Shown piece after piece: positions 17,975 through 27,404 of a stretch of DNA of 35,746 bases. The notes under the pieces were generated by a model, which saw only the letters and a list, made by a program, of their open reading frames with translations, was not told the origin of the DNA and did no database searches. Made by a program: the position numbers and the translations under genes. The DNA comes from Candidatus Omnitrophota bacterium (GTDB lineage: Bacteria; Omnitrophota; Omnitrophia; Omnitrophales; Aquincolibacteriaceae), in contig JACPXM010000026.1 in assembly GCA_016196545.1 (NCBI GenBank), positions 1-35,746 of the forward strand, read 5' to 3'. Numbering within the stretch: the stretch's first letter is position 1; every line of letters starts with the position of its first letter.

Positions 17975-19327
17975 TTATTCTTTAATGACGTAAGAGCTCG
18001 TGACTGTTTTCTTCGCCTCTTTTTTGACTTCCACGGCAGAACTCATGCACTCAAAATAATCCGCGAAATCCTTCTTCACGTTCGAAACTCCTGCCAGAGA
18101 AATGGAGAGGAGTGGGAATTTTATGGTGACCTCTTCGCCGGTTTCCGCGAGCCTGCGCCGGTCAACTTGAAGCGTATAACCCTGGTCATAATCATCCTTG
18201 CGATAAAGCGAGCGTACGATTTCATGGTCAAATCGTTTCACAAGGGTTTCTGCGATTTCCCGGGCATGCTGCGGCTGAACGGTTAAGACAAAGTCGTCTC
18301 CGCCTTGATGTCCGACAAAATCATCGGCCGCCCCTTTTTCCTTGACGACGTCTTTCAAGAGCCGGGCCGTTTTTTGAATGGCTTCATCCCCGCGCGCAAG
18401 GCCGTAATGGTCGTTGAAGACTTTGAAACGGTCAAGGTCAATATGGAAAAGGACAAATTTCTGCCTTTCATGAAGCCGTCTGCGGATTTCATGAAAAATA
18501 CCTTGATTGCCCGGCAGCTGGGTGAGGGGATTGGAATCCTCGGCCCTTTTTTTCATTTCATTGAGAGACTCCACCATTTGATTAAAGGTGTCTCCTAGCG
18601 CCCCGATTTCATCGCCCGTATGAATGGGGACTTTTCGATTCAGATTTCCTTTCACGATTTCCCGTGTCGCTTCATTTAATGCCTTCAGGGGATTGGCAAT
18701 CGATTTTGCCAGCCCGTAGCCCATGAGGACGCCGGTCAAGGCAATGAGAAGAAAAGTCACAAGCAGTGTCCAAACCGATTGGGAAAGCGCTTTGCGAAGG
18801 CTGGCGAGGGGGTAAATCGCGCGCGCAATGTAGAGCGCGGAGTAACCCGGCCGGTCGACGGGAATATAGCCGACCAGCCGTTTGGCCGCCTTGTCCACTT
18901 TGATATGGTAGGGTTTGCCAAGCGTTTTGTGATAAATGCTTTCTTCGGCACCGGCAAGGTCAAAGGCGTCCCAAACAAATTCTGGATTTTCGGTCAGAGG
19001 TTTTTTTTCAAAAAGGTCGTAAATCTCTATCGAGGCGACTTGATGAAAAGTCTTCATCGTTTCCAGTGTTTTCGCCAGCTCGGGGGAATCCACGGAGAAG
19101 CCCTCCCGCTTGAATTCGGCGTCCAGGGCTTTCTGAATGGAGTCGAAAATAAAACGGCTCTCAATTTTGTAGGACTCGTTCATTGCATTCATCTGGTTGG
19201 TGAGCTGAAGTGTGGTAAAGACAACCGCTAGAAACAAAAGTGGAACCGTAAGCCGAATCAAAATACGAGAATAAAGTCCCTGGAATTTGCGTCTTTTCTT
19301 GCGCTTGTAATAGTAAAGAGAGGTCAT
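17975..19327 (-). CDS. Membrane HAMP-GGDEF protein (putative diguanylate cyclase, GGDDF motif)
   Basis: Two TM segments, HAMP (LAKSIANPLKALNEATREIVKGN), FHIDLDRFKVFNDHYGLARGDEAI, HQGGDDFVLTV. ATG at 19327 preferred over the ORF-track start. Confidence 0.85.
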   Translation of the reverse strand: MTSLYYYKRKKRRKFQGLYSRILIRLTVPLLFLAVVFTTLQLTNQMNAMNESYKIESRFIFDSIQKALDAEFKREGFSVDSPELAKTLETMKTFHQVASIEIYDLFEKKPLTENPEFVWDAFDLAGAEESIYHKTLGKPYHIKVDKAAKRLVGYIPVDRPGYSALYIARAIYPLASLRKALSQSVWTLLVTFLLIALTGVLMGYGLAKSIANPLKALNEATREIVKGNLNRKVPIHTGDEIGALGDTFNQMVESLNEMKKRAEDSNPLTQLPGNQGIFHEIRRRLHERQKFVLFHIDLDRFKVFNDHYGLARGDEAIQKTARLLKDVVKEKGAADDFVGHQGGDDFVLTVQPQHAREIAETLVKRFDHEIVRSLYRKDDYDQGYTLQVDRRRLAETGEEVTIKFPLLSISLAGVSNVKKDFADYFECMSSAVEVKKEAKKTVTSSYVIKE

Positions 19328-19388
19328 GAAAGCGATAACGGCAAATTTGACGTAATACTTGACGCGGCAATCACTAACGGGTGCACGC

Positions 19389-19446
19389 AAAGGTACCAGG
19401 TTCCTTTTTGCAAACCCCCTGCACACCGGGTGTGTAGACAGCGGGT
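19389..19446. repeat. Composite repeat: AAAGGTACC/GGTTCCTTT palindrome followed by CACACCGGGTGTG
   Basis: aaaggtaccaggttccttt; ctgCACACCgGGTGTGtag. Confidence 0.75.
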
Positions 19447-19462
19447 GTGGGCGTCAGGAGAT

Positions 19463-19491
19463 TTGAAGTTCTTAAAAGCGTGGGGTACAAT
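19463..19491 (+). promoter_or_regulatory. Sigma70-like promoter TTGAAG-N17-TACAAT for the exopolysaccharide locus
   Basis: -35 at 19463-19468, -10 at 19486-19491. Confidence 0.6.
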
Positions 19492-19551
19492 TTAAATGTA
19501 CTAACTCTTTTTGATTGCAGGGGTTAGGAATAAAAGAGCAGGGTTTTTCAT

Positions 19552-19746
19552 TTGAGAGCATTTCTTTCCGGATTATTTATCCTTTTGATTTTAATCGCGT
19601 TATCTTCTTTGATTTTCTTTCTCTATTCCAACTTTATTTTGGATTATAGTTTGGAAGACCTTCAAATCGCGGTTCAAGGAACGGAAAATGACCGCGAACA
19701 AACGTCTCCTTTAGTTCACCGGGTTTATCAAAGACATGTGTCTTGA
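19552..19746 (+). CDS. Small single-TM protein, overlaps the next ORF in another frame
   Basis: TTG-start ORF, hydrophobic N-terminus. Confidence 0.5.
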   Translation: MRAFLSGLFILLILIALSSLIFFLYSNFILDYSLEDLQIAVQGTENDREQTSPLVHRVYQRHVS

Positions 19747-21295
19747 CGCGGTCTATCGTGGGATGCAGCGGATTTACGAACAATTTTTTATTTTCCTCAA
19801 TTATCTTCAGAAAAAATTTCTTCCGAAATTACCCGAGATCAAAGAACCTTACGAATACTCCAGCATTCTTCTCCTGAATCAGGCTGAGGAAAAGGAGAAA
19901 AACTGGAGGCTCGATGAAGCGGCGACGCTTTACCGCAAATACCTGCGCCATTACGGTTCGCGTCCCGACAGGGCCTATGTGGCCATTTCGCTTGCGCATA
20001 TTTTAATCCGGCAGAAAAAAACTCATGAAGCGGAACGTTTGCTGCGTACCCTTGAGGTGGGATTTGCAGGCCAGGATGAGGGAAGAATTGCCTCGAGCCT
20101 CCTGAAACGTTTAGGCGTCATGAAAAAACGCGAAATCCTTATCTTTCAGCTTCAAAGGGAATTTCCGGCTTATGAAGGAACGGCCCACGGAGAAGAGCTT
20201 GAGTTCAAATTGGCCTTGGCCTATCTTTCCACCTACCGGCTTTCGGAAGCCCAGGAGCATTTTAAAAAACTCGAAAACTCCAGCCAGGAGGACCTCCGTC
20301 AAAAATCCAAGTTTTACCGTGCCTGGATTTTGAAACTCAATGAGAATTTGGGAGGAGGCGAACAGTTAATGCTGAATTTATTGGAAGAACCGGAAATTAA
20401 CCGGGAATTGGGGCTTGGGATTAAGGCGGAGTTGGCCGATATTTATTATCAGCAAAAAAATGTAGATAAAGCTTTAAAAACTTATGAATCCCTTTCCGCG
20501 GAGGGTGAAGAGGGAAGGCTTTCTCAAATTGCGGCTCAGGAAGCCTGGGTGGCCTTGGCGGAACTGGAACAGGCCAATATTTATTATTTTGACAAAGGGA
20601 ACGCGGAGCTTGGGGCCCGGCACCTTAATAAATTAAATACTTTTTATCCCCAAGTGAGTTTTGCAAAAAATTTGAACCGGGCCTTTAAAGAATCCAGCGA
20701 ATCCGATTTAAAAGCGAAGGCCTTTAAAGCTTTAAAGCAAAGAAATATTCATCTGGCTTATGAATTATTCCGGAGAAATGTGGAGCGTCAACCCCGCGAC
20801 GGCTGGACCCACAGCGGGCTTGCGACCGTATTTGTGCTTATGGGAGATTTGAATGAGGCGGCCGATTACGCCGCCGAAGGTCACAGACTTAGCCCGGATG
20901 AATATACCTCTTCGGTGCGCGGCTATGTGGAAGGTTTTTTGCTCCATTGGGATCTTTCCGTCGAATATTACCTGGCCGCCCTCAGCCGGGCACCCGGATA
21001 TATTCCGGCGCGGTACAATTTGGGTTGCGCCTACCTCAAGGCCGGAAAATTCCCGGAGGCTTATGAGCTCTTTGAGAGTCTGAATACAGAGTTCCAAAAG
21101 GTAAAAAATGTCATGCGGTCTAAAATTTTAAATAATATGGGTTATTCCCTGTGGCACATGGGCCAAAAAGATGAGGCTTATGGGTGGTTTCGCGAATCTT
21201 TGGAGGTCACGCCCGGCTTTGCGGATGCAAAACGAAATTTGTCTTTAGCCGGTGCCCCTCGCTCCACGGCCGCGATTTCGATGGAAGGACCATGA
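19736..21295 (+). CDS. TPR-repeat protein
   Basis: Repeated helix pairs such as WRLDEAATLYRKYLRHYG, ARYNLGCAYLKAGKFPEAYELFESL, KILNNMGYSLWHMGQKDEAYGWFRESLEVTPGFADAK. Confidence 0.82.
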   Translation: MCLDAVYRGMQRIYEQFFIFLNYLQKKFLPKLPEIKEPYEYSSILLLNQAEEKEKNWRLDEAATLYRKYLRHYGSRPDRAYVAISLAHILIRQKKTHEAERLLRTLEVGFAGQDEGRIASSLLKRLGVMKKREILIFQLQREFPAYEGTAHGEELEFKLALAYLSTYRLSEAQEHFKKLENSSQEDLRQKSKFYRAWILKLNENLGGGEQLMLNLLEEPEINRELGLGIKAELADIYYQQKNVDKALKTYESLSAEGEEGRLSQIAAQEAWVALAELEQANIYYFDKGNAELGARHLNKLNTFYPQVSFAKNLNRAFKESSESDLKAKAFKALKQRNIHLAYELFRRNVERQPRDGWTHSGLATVFVLMGDLNEAADYAAEGHRLSPDEYTSSVRGYVEGFLLHWDLSVEYYLAALSRAPGYIPARYNLGCAYLKAGKFPEAYELFESLNTEFQKVKNVMRSKILNNMGYSLWHMGQKDEAYGWFRESLEVTPGFADAKRNLSLAGAPRSTAAISMEGP

Positions 21296-22722
21296 GAAAA
21301 AAGATTATGCCACGCCTCGGAGCCGCTTTTTTTTTGGGCGGTTTTCTTTGCCTTGCTCCCGCCCGGGTTTACGGGGTGGTCGGACAGGCGGAGGAATGGG
21401 ACCCCTTTAAAGAGGCGGATTTAAAGGATTTTCATGACGAACTTGTCCATGAAGAGGAAAAAAAAGAGATGGCCCAGGCGGATGAAATCCGCGGGCTTTT
21501 GAAAGACAAAAAAAAAGAGGTCTCGGGAATGGACAAAGAGCAAAAGCAAATCGCCGAGCAGGAAATTAAAAATATTGAAAAGGAGCTTATGGCCTTTCCC
21601 AAGCGGGACCGGATACGTTTTGAAACGGGCGGCCAATATCAATACGACAGCAATATCAAACGAAATATTATTCACAAGGAAAAAGGCGATTCTGTTTTTG
21701 ACACCACCGGCACCGCGCTCTTTGATTTAAGCGGCCGAAAAACGGACCTGCGTTTTGAAGTCACGGGGGCCAAGCAATGGAACATTCATTTTCCGGAAAA
21801 GGATTTTTGGCTTGGAGAAGAACGGATACGCACCCGAAGAAAATATTTGAGACGGATTCATCATGTTTTAAATTCCAGGGTTGCGCGGACCAGCTCCAAG
21901 ACGCCGGAAATCGATGAAAAGAAAATCCGCTGGGACTCTTATCAAAATACGGCCTTTAATTATGCCTTTTCACGGAAGTTATCGATGAATGTGGAAGCCA
22001 ATGCCAATAAAAGGCTTTTTACCACCGAACCCTTTGACCAGGATTCGGCCTGGGAAGTGAATATTTCTCCGAGTGCGTTTTGGAATTTTACGCCGAAAAG
22101 CCGTGCTTCACTCGGATATACCTACGGGGCCAACCGCATTCGGACCAAATCCACGAACACGGATTCCCAGGAAGTGCGAGTGGGCTATTTTGGCAAAATC
22201 ACAGGGAAGACTTCGCTTAGCGCCGATATTTCTTACGGTCATCAAACTCCAAAAGCCATTGAAGCGCCCGAGGTCAATACGATTAATGTCGGAACGGGGC
22301 TTATTTGGCAAAAGTCCGCCAAATCCCAATGGACGTTGCAGCTTTTACGCTCCGTTCAGAATACGACGTCAAACCAAGTATCCCAGACCAATCCCAATCT
22401 TGTGACCAAAATCGACAGCCATTTTACTAATGACAGCATTTCTTTGTCCTTGAATCAGCGGCTTGGCCGGAAATTAACGGGGCTTATGACCTTAAATTTT
22501 TCCCATCTCAGAACGCATGTCTCAAACCCCACGGCCACCCAGGATGAAGTGGATTCCGAAACCCGGCAAATCTCATTTCCCTTGTCCCTGGGCCTCACGT
22601 ATCAAATGAAGCAATGGCTTCGCTTGCGTTTGGGGTATACTTTTAGCTATAGAATGGGAGATGAAAAATCAGATTATTACAGAAGTCATAATCTCGTAGC
22701 GGGAATTTATTCGATTTTTTAA
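21292..22722 (+). CDS. Outer-membrane beta-barrel protein (BBP2/exopolysaccharide-associated type)
   Basis: Signal peptide, then alternating beta-strands ending ...LRLRLGYTFSYRMGDEKSDYYRSHNLVAGIYSIF (C-terminal Phe). ATG overlaps TPR stop. Confidence 0.75.
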   Translation: MRKKIMPRLGAAFFLGGFLCLAPARVYGVVGQAEEWDPFKEADLKDFHDELVHEEEKKEMAQADEIRGLLKDKKKEVSGMDKEQKQIAEQEIKNIEKELMAFPKRDRIRFETGGQYQYDSNIKRNIIHKEKGDSVFDTTGTALFDLSGRKTDLRFEVTGAKQWNIHFPEKDFWLGEERIRTRRKYLRRIHHVLNSRVARTSSKTPEIDEKKIRWDSYQNTAFNYAFSRKLSMNVEANANKRLFTTEPFDQDSAWEVNISPSAFWNFTPKSRASLGYTYGANRIRTKSTNTDSQEVRVGYFGKITGKTSLSADISYGHQTPKAIEAPEVNTINVGTGLIWQKSAKSQWTLQLLRSVQNTTSNQVSQTNPNLVTKIDSHFTNDSISLSLNQRLGRKLTGLMTLNFSHLRTHVSNPTATQDEVDSETRQISFPLSLGLTYQMKQWLRLRLGYTFSYRMGDEKSDYYRSHNLVAGIYSIF

Positions 22723-22768
22723 ATCGATCGATGGTTATGGAAAGTTGGCAGCGTCGCACGCGACATCC

Positions 22769-22861
22769 TTAGTCGCGGCGACGCAGTACTTGCGCAAGAG
22801 CGCAAGTGCAGAGTTAGTCGCGGCGACGCAGTACTTGCGCAAGAGCGCAAGTGCAGAGTTA
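22769..22861. repeat. Two tandem 45-bp direct repeats, each with two hairpins
   Basis: TTAGTCGCGGCGACGCAGTACTTGCGCAAGAGCGCAAGTGCAGAG x2; GTCGC-G-GCGAC and ACTTGCGC-aaga-GCGCAAGT. Confidence 0.97.
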
Positions 22862-22872
22862 GGGAGGACCTT

Positions 22873-23562
22873 ATGAGAATGGGTTACGTTTTTGTTTTTA
22901 GCTTAGTGGCGGTCGTACTTTGTCAACCGCTGCTTTTTTCTGAGGAAGATTTTGAATCAGACAATGTCCACGCTTCTGCGGAAATGCTCCAAGACCCCGT
23001 AGAAGTCGGGACTGGGGTAGGGCCGGCGGCCGCCCAGATCCAAGGAAGTGAGGAGGAATCCTATCTCCTGCGGGTGGGGGATAGAGTACGGATCAAAATT
23101 TATCCCGAGGATGACTATATCAAGGGCGGAGAAATGGAGATAAGTTCGGAGGGGAATGTGACGATTCCTCTTGTAGGTAAAGTGAGGGTGGAGGGCCGCT
23201 CCGTCATTGAAGCGGAGCGGGCCATTGCTCAAATCCTTACCCAGGATTATATTGTCAATCCCGAAGTCGTGATTGAAGTCCTGGAATACAAGAAACTTTC
23301 AGTCGTCGTTCTGGGTGAAGTCCGAAAGCCCGGAACGTACCAGTTCCCCTCAGGGCAGACGAAGCTTTCGCTCCTGCAGGCTGTTTCCCTCGCGGGAGGT
23401 TTTTCGGACATCGCAAATATTAAGAAAATCCGGATTGTCCGGGACTTCGACGGCAAAAAAGAGGTGCTTCACGCCAATGCGGAGGCCATTATTAAAGGCA
23501 ATGACCCGGACATCCGACTGAAGGCCGGCGATGTCATTAATGTGTCGGAAAGCTTATTTTAA
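22873..23562 (+). CDS. Polysaccharide export protein (Wza-like, SLBB)
   Basis: YLLRVGDRVRIKIYPEDD, NVTIPLVGKVRVEGRSV, VVVLGEVRKPGTYQFPSG. Confidence 0.92.
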   Translation: MRMGYVFVFSLVAVVLCQPLLFSEEDFESDNVHASAEMLQDPVEVGTGVGPAAAQIQGSEEESYLLRVGDRVRIKIYPEDDYIKGGEMEISSEGNVTIPLVGKVRVEGRSVIEAERAIAQILTQDYIVNPEVVIEVLEYKKLSVVVLGEVRKPGTYQFPSGQTKLSLLQAVSLAGGFSDIANIKKIRIVRDFDGKKEVLHANAEAIIKGNDPDIRLKAGDVINVSESLF

Positions 23563-23583
23563 TTTTCACCGGAAAGATTAGAA

Positions 23584-25392
23584 ATGGCAGATAAAATCAT
23601 CGCACAAGATTATGTGGAAGAAGTCGAAAAGCCGATTGATTTTAAGTACTACTTTTATCTTCTCGCAAAAAATTTTTACGTCATCCTTACCTTCTTTATT
23701 ATTACCGTGACGCTGGCCACGATTTATGTCTCCCGCATGCCGGACCAATACCACAGCATGGCCCAGCTGATTATCGAACGGCCCAAAACCACTTATGCCC
23801 CCGACAAAAAGGAAACGGGTCCGATGATCGAAGGCTGGTCGGAAGATTATTACAATACCCAAAAAGAAATCATGACCTCGCCCACGGTTTTAAGGCAAGT
23901 GGTCGAAGAGCTGAAACTGAATGAATATTTCGGCAATGAAAATGAGGAGGATCTCATCGCAAAAGTCGCAAATCGGATGAATGTCGAGAGAATCCGCAAC
24001 AGCCGTATCTTTAATATCAACGTTCGGGCCCCCGATGCGCAGCTTGCCGCCAACCTCGCCAACAGCATTTCGCGTGCGTATATCCGGAAAAATTTCGAAG
24101 ATTATCTTTATTTTTCCAAAGAAATCCTGGCTTGGCTTCCCCAGGAACAGGGAAAATCTGACGGCGATCTTATCAGCGTGGAAGACCCTTTTGGAGGGGT
24201 CAAACAAGTCAGCCGCAAAGAGCTCATTGAAAGCCTCCCTTCCATTCAAACGGATGAAACCGTGCGAGAGCTTCGGGAGAAGAAAAGTTTTCTGGAAGCG
24301 GAGCTGACCTCGCTTTTACGCCAGTACCGCGAAAAACATCCTCTCATTGTCAAGGCGCGCGCCAACATGGCTTTTCTTGAAGATAGTATCGAGGCCGAGA
24401 AGGCGCGTGTGATTGAGGGCTTGAAAAGCCGGGCCGAAGGACATATGCAGGTCAGCCATGCCCGGATATTGGAAGAGGCCACCGTCCCCAAAGAACCCTC
24501 AGGTCCGGACCGGCAGCGTATTGTTTTAATCGCCGCGCTGATTGAAATCTTCGTTGGTTTTCTTGTCATTTTTCTGCTCGATTACTTTGACGATACGCTT
24601 CATTCCCTTGAAGACATGGAACGCAAGGGGATTGCGCTGCCCTTTTTAGGGCCCATTCCGTTAATGAAGGGGAAAAAAATTAAGCCCGATTTTACTTCTC
24701 TGGTGACTTACCATGACCGGAAATCCGATATTGCGGAATCTTTCCGCTACCTGCGGGTGGCCATAAATTTTTCCGCTTCTCCGGAGTCTCTAAAGAATCT
24801 TGTGATTACCAGCTGCCTTCCCTCCGAGGGAAAGTCCTTTATCTCACACAATATTGCGGTTTCACTCGCCTTGGATGGAAACAAGACGCTTTTGGTGGAC
24901 GCGGATTTAAGGCGCCCGGTGGTGCATGAAAGATTCCGGATTGAAAATGAAATCGGCCTTTCCAATTATCTGACCAGCAACCTTGAATTCGAATCCGTCC
25001 TTAAAGAATGCTTTGTCGAAAATTTAACCGTCATTCCAAGCGGCCCGGTTTCGCCGAATCCGGCTGAAATCTTGGGTTCCGAGAAGATGAAAACATTTTT
25101 GGAGGAGGCCCGCAAGCGCTTTGACCGCGTGATTATCGATTGCCCGCCGCTCACGGGTCTGGGCGACGGGTATGTGGTGGGAAATCTGGTTGGGCACGTC
25201 ATTTTGGTGATTCGAGCGGCCAACACGCCCTCCGACCTGATTTCGCGCACGCACAAACAACTCGACAAAATGGGGATTAAAATCATCGGCGCCATCCTGA
25301 ATCAAATTGATATCGAAAAAGAGCGCTACAAGGGTTATTCCAAATATTATTACCACACCTACAACCGGTACTATAACGAGCAGGGCAAATAG
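23584..25392 (+). CDS. Wzc-like chain-length determinant/BY-type tyrosine kinase
   Basis: N-terminal Wzz region, TSCLPSEGKSFISHNIA (Walker A), LLVDADLRRP, VIIDCPP, C-terminal Tyr cluster YKGYSKYYYHTYNRYY. Confidence 0.93.
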   Translation: MADKIIAQDYVEEVEKPIDFKYYFYLLAKNFYVILTFFIITVTLATIYVSRMPDQYHSMAQLIIERPKTTYAPDKKETGPMIEGWSEDYYNTQKEIMTSPTVLRQVVEELKLNEYFGNENEEDLIAKVANRMNVERIRNSRIFNINVRAPDAQLAANLANSISRAYIRKNFEDYLYFSKEILAWLPQEQGKSDGDLISVEDPFGGVKQVSRKELIESLPSIQTDETVRELREKKSFLEAELTSLLRQYREKHPLIVKARANMAFLEDSIEAEKARVIEGLKSRAEGHMQVSHARILEEATVPKEPSGPDRQRIVLIAALIEIFVGFLVIFLLDYFDDTLHSLEDMERKGIALPFLGPIPLMKGKKIKPDFTSLVTYHDRKSDIAESFRYLRVAINFSASPESLKNLVITSCLPSEGKSFISHNIAVSLALDGNKTLLVDADLRRPVVHERFRIENEIGLSNYLTSNLEFESVLKECFVENLTVIPSGPVSPNPAEILGSEKMKTFLEEARKRFDRVIIDCPPLTGLGDGYVVGNLVGHVILVIRAANTPSDLISRTHKQLDKMGIKIIGAILNQIDIEKERYKGYSKYYYHTYNRYYNEQGK

Positions 25393-25403
25393 CCCCCCTT
25401 TGC

Positions 25404-27338
25404 ATGTTAGCCGTCGTTGATTTTCTTTTTTTAAGCCCGCTCCTTTTAAGCCTCTTTTTGATTTTAATCAGCCTGGGCACGGTTCAATACGGGGCCTCGC
25501 TGATGTATCAAATCCTGAGTGCTGCGATGGTGTTTTTGGGATTTTTGGCGCTGAAGCTGGGGATTGGGGCCCGGCGCTGGACCTGGGTCGCTTCTTCGGC
25601 ACTGGGTTTTCTGGCGTTGGTTTATTTTTATCTTGTGCTTCAGCGAAACGGCTGGCATGCGTTTACCTCGACGGGAAGCTGGTATGCGCGTCTGGAATTG
25701 GCGGGCCTCTATTTTTCCGGATTCGCTCATTTTTTTTATGCCTCTCAGGCGCTCAAACACCGCCCCCTCATCGAATTTTTTTTGAAGGTTTGGGTGGCCC
25801 TGACCTTTTTGCTGGCGGTCTATTTTATGGCCCTTTGTTTTACCTCGCCGCGTCATTCGGCGGAAGGCCTTTCGGGGCCTTTCCCCGTCCTCTATGTCCT
25901 GCAGCCTCTGGCCGGAAACTGGATTCAACCCAATAATTTAGTCGACCTTTTTATTCCCGGTTTCTTTTATTCCTTTTCCTTTTTTTTGTATCGCCTCATG
26001 AGACCCGCTTCGGGAGAGGCGAAACGGATACGCCTAAGCCGATTATTTTTGTATTTTTGCGTTTCCGCGGTTTTGGCGGCCGCCCTTCTTTTTACAAAAT
26101 CGAGGGCGGGCATTGCCGCCGTGGGAGGGGGATTTGGTGTTTATGTTTTAGGGGTCCTCTATTATCACCGGCGCGAGCGCCGGCTCGCCCGGCGGCTGAG
26201 CGTCGCGGCCCTTTTAATCTTTCTTTTTTTGACTTCGATCGGCGTGCGGGAAGTGATTCAAGAAATGGGCACGATTGCCCAAGCCGTGAAACAGGAGGCG
26301 GATTTTCAAGGGCCCCGTTTTCAGGTGATTGCTGCCAGTCTGCAATTAGTCAAAAAGTTCGGGCTGGCCGGCGTCGGGCTCGGAAACTTTCAATCGGCAT
26401 GGCTTTTTTCACATGAACCGCCGGCCTATGATTTTCCGGCAAATTCCTATAATGATTTTTTATGGGTTTGGGCCGAATTAGGGATTGCCGGCTTTCTCCT
26501 TTTTGCTGGTTCCCTTTTGGGGGGAATTTTCCGCCTCCTTTTGCTGGGCTTTAAAAGTGAAAGTTATTTTCTGGCCCATATGAGATTTGCCTCGGCCGGG
26601 ACGCTCCTCGCTTTTGCGCTGCACGCGCTTGTGGACACCACCTTTTTTATCCTTCCCCTTTATGTCCTCATGATGACGGTTTTGGGGGCGGGGGAAGCCT
26701 TGGGGGCAATCGATAGGGAGGCGGATCCCACTTCAAAAAAGACACAGGGTTTCCGATGGCCGGGACGGCTGGGGCTTATTTTTATCTTTATCGTGGCATT
26801 TTTTACGGCCTGGCTTGGGGCCAAACGGTTTCTTGCGTATTCTATTTCCAAATCGAATCACAAGGATGCGCTTTTAATGGCGCAGAATTTGGACGTTTTC
26901 AATCCCCTCTATGCGGCCCACCATCTTAGAAATCTAGAACAAGAATATCTTCGAAATCCGGATTCCGTCCGGCTCGCGAATCTTCTCCTCACGGCAGATG
27001 AGGCTATACGCCGGGATCCCTTTCAAGTCCTTTATTATGTCCGCCGTGCCGAAATCTTTATGCTTGTCGGCAGAGAAGAGGGGGTGCGGGAAAGTTTTGA
27101 GCTGATGCGGGACCGGCTTCCCGGATTTTATTTAGCGGAACTTGCCGCAGCGGGATTTTATATGAGCCAGGCGGTCAAAACCAAAGACGCGGAGCAGGGC
27201 CGACGTTTTGAGGCCAAAGGCATTCGTCATTTCCGGAAGGCCCAGGAGCTTCATCCTCAAATGCGGGCCCATAACCTTTATGGACTGGCATCCCAGGAAG
27301 CCATGGAGCGGTTTTTTAAATTGCAGGATTCCCCCTAA
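25404..27338 (+). CDS. O-antigen ligase/polymerase-like (Wzy) membrane protein
   Basis: Multiple TM helices; GLAGVGLGNFQSAWLF...PANSYNDFLWVWAELGIAGFLLF. Confidence 0.85.
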   Translation: MLAVVDFLFLSPLLLSLFLILISLGTVQYGASLMYQILSAAMVFLGFLALKLGIGARRWTWVASSALGFLALVYFYLVLQRNGWHAFTSTGSWYARLELAGLYFSGFAHFFYASQALKHRPLIEFFLKVWVALTFLLAVYFMALCFTSPRHSAEGLSGPFPVLYVLQPLAGNWIQPNNLVDLFIPGFFYSFSFFLYRLMRPASGEAKRIRLSRLFLYFCVSAVLAAALLFTKSRAGIAAVGGGFGVYVLGVLYYHRRERRLARRLSVAALLIFLFLTSIGVREVIQEMGTIAQAVKQEADFQGPRFQVIAASLQLVKKFGLAGVGLGNFQSAWLFSHEPPAYDFPANSYNDFLWVWAELGIAGFLLFAGSLLGGIFRLLLLGFKSESYFLAHMRFASAGTLLAFALHALVDTTFFILPLYVLMMTVLGAGEALGAIDREADPTSKKTQGFRWPGRLGLIFIFIVAFFTAWLGAKRFLAYSISKSNHKDALLMAQNLDVFNPLYAAHHLRNLEQEYLRNPDSVRLANLLLTADEAIRRDPFQVLYYVRRAEIFMLVGREEGVRESFELMRDRLPGFYLAELAAAGFYMSQAVKTKDAEQGRRFEAKGIRHFRKAQELHPQMRAHNLYGLASQEAMERFFKLQDSP

Positions 27339-27357
27339 GGCGGTTCCGGAGAGTTTG

Positions 27358-27404
27358 GCCTAGTACCGCGAACCCCTAAAATTTAAAATGACGCGGTACT
27401 AGGC
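27358..27404. terminator. Inverted repeat between convergent genes
   Basis: GCCTAGTACCGCG / CGCGGTACTAGGC, 13-bp perfect arms with 21-nt loop. Confidence 0.6.

Noticed and set aside
22769-22861. Possible CRISPR array
   Set aside because: Only two directly abutting copies with no spacers, and no cas genes.
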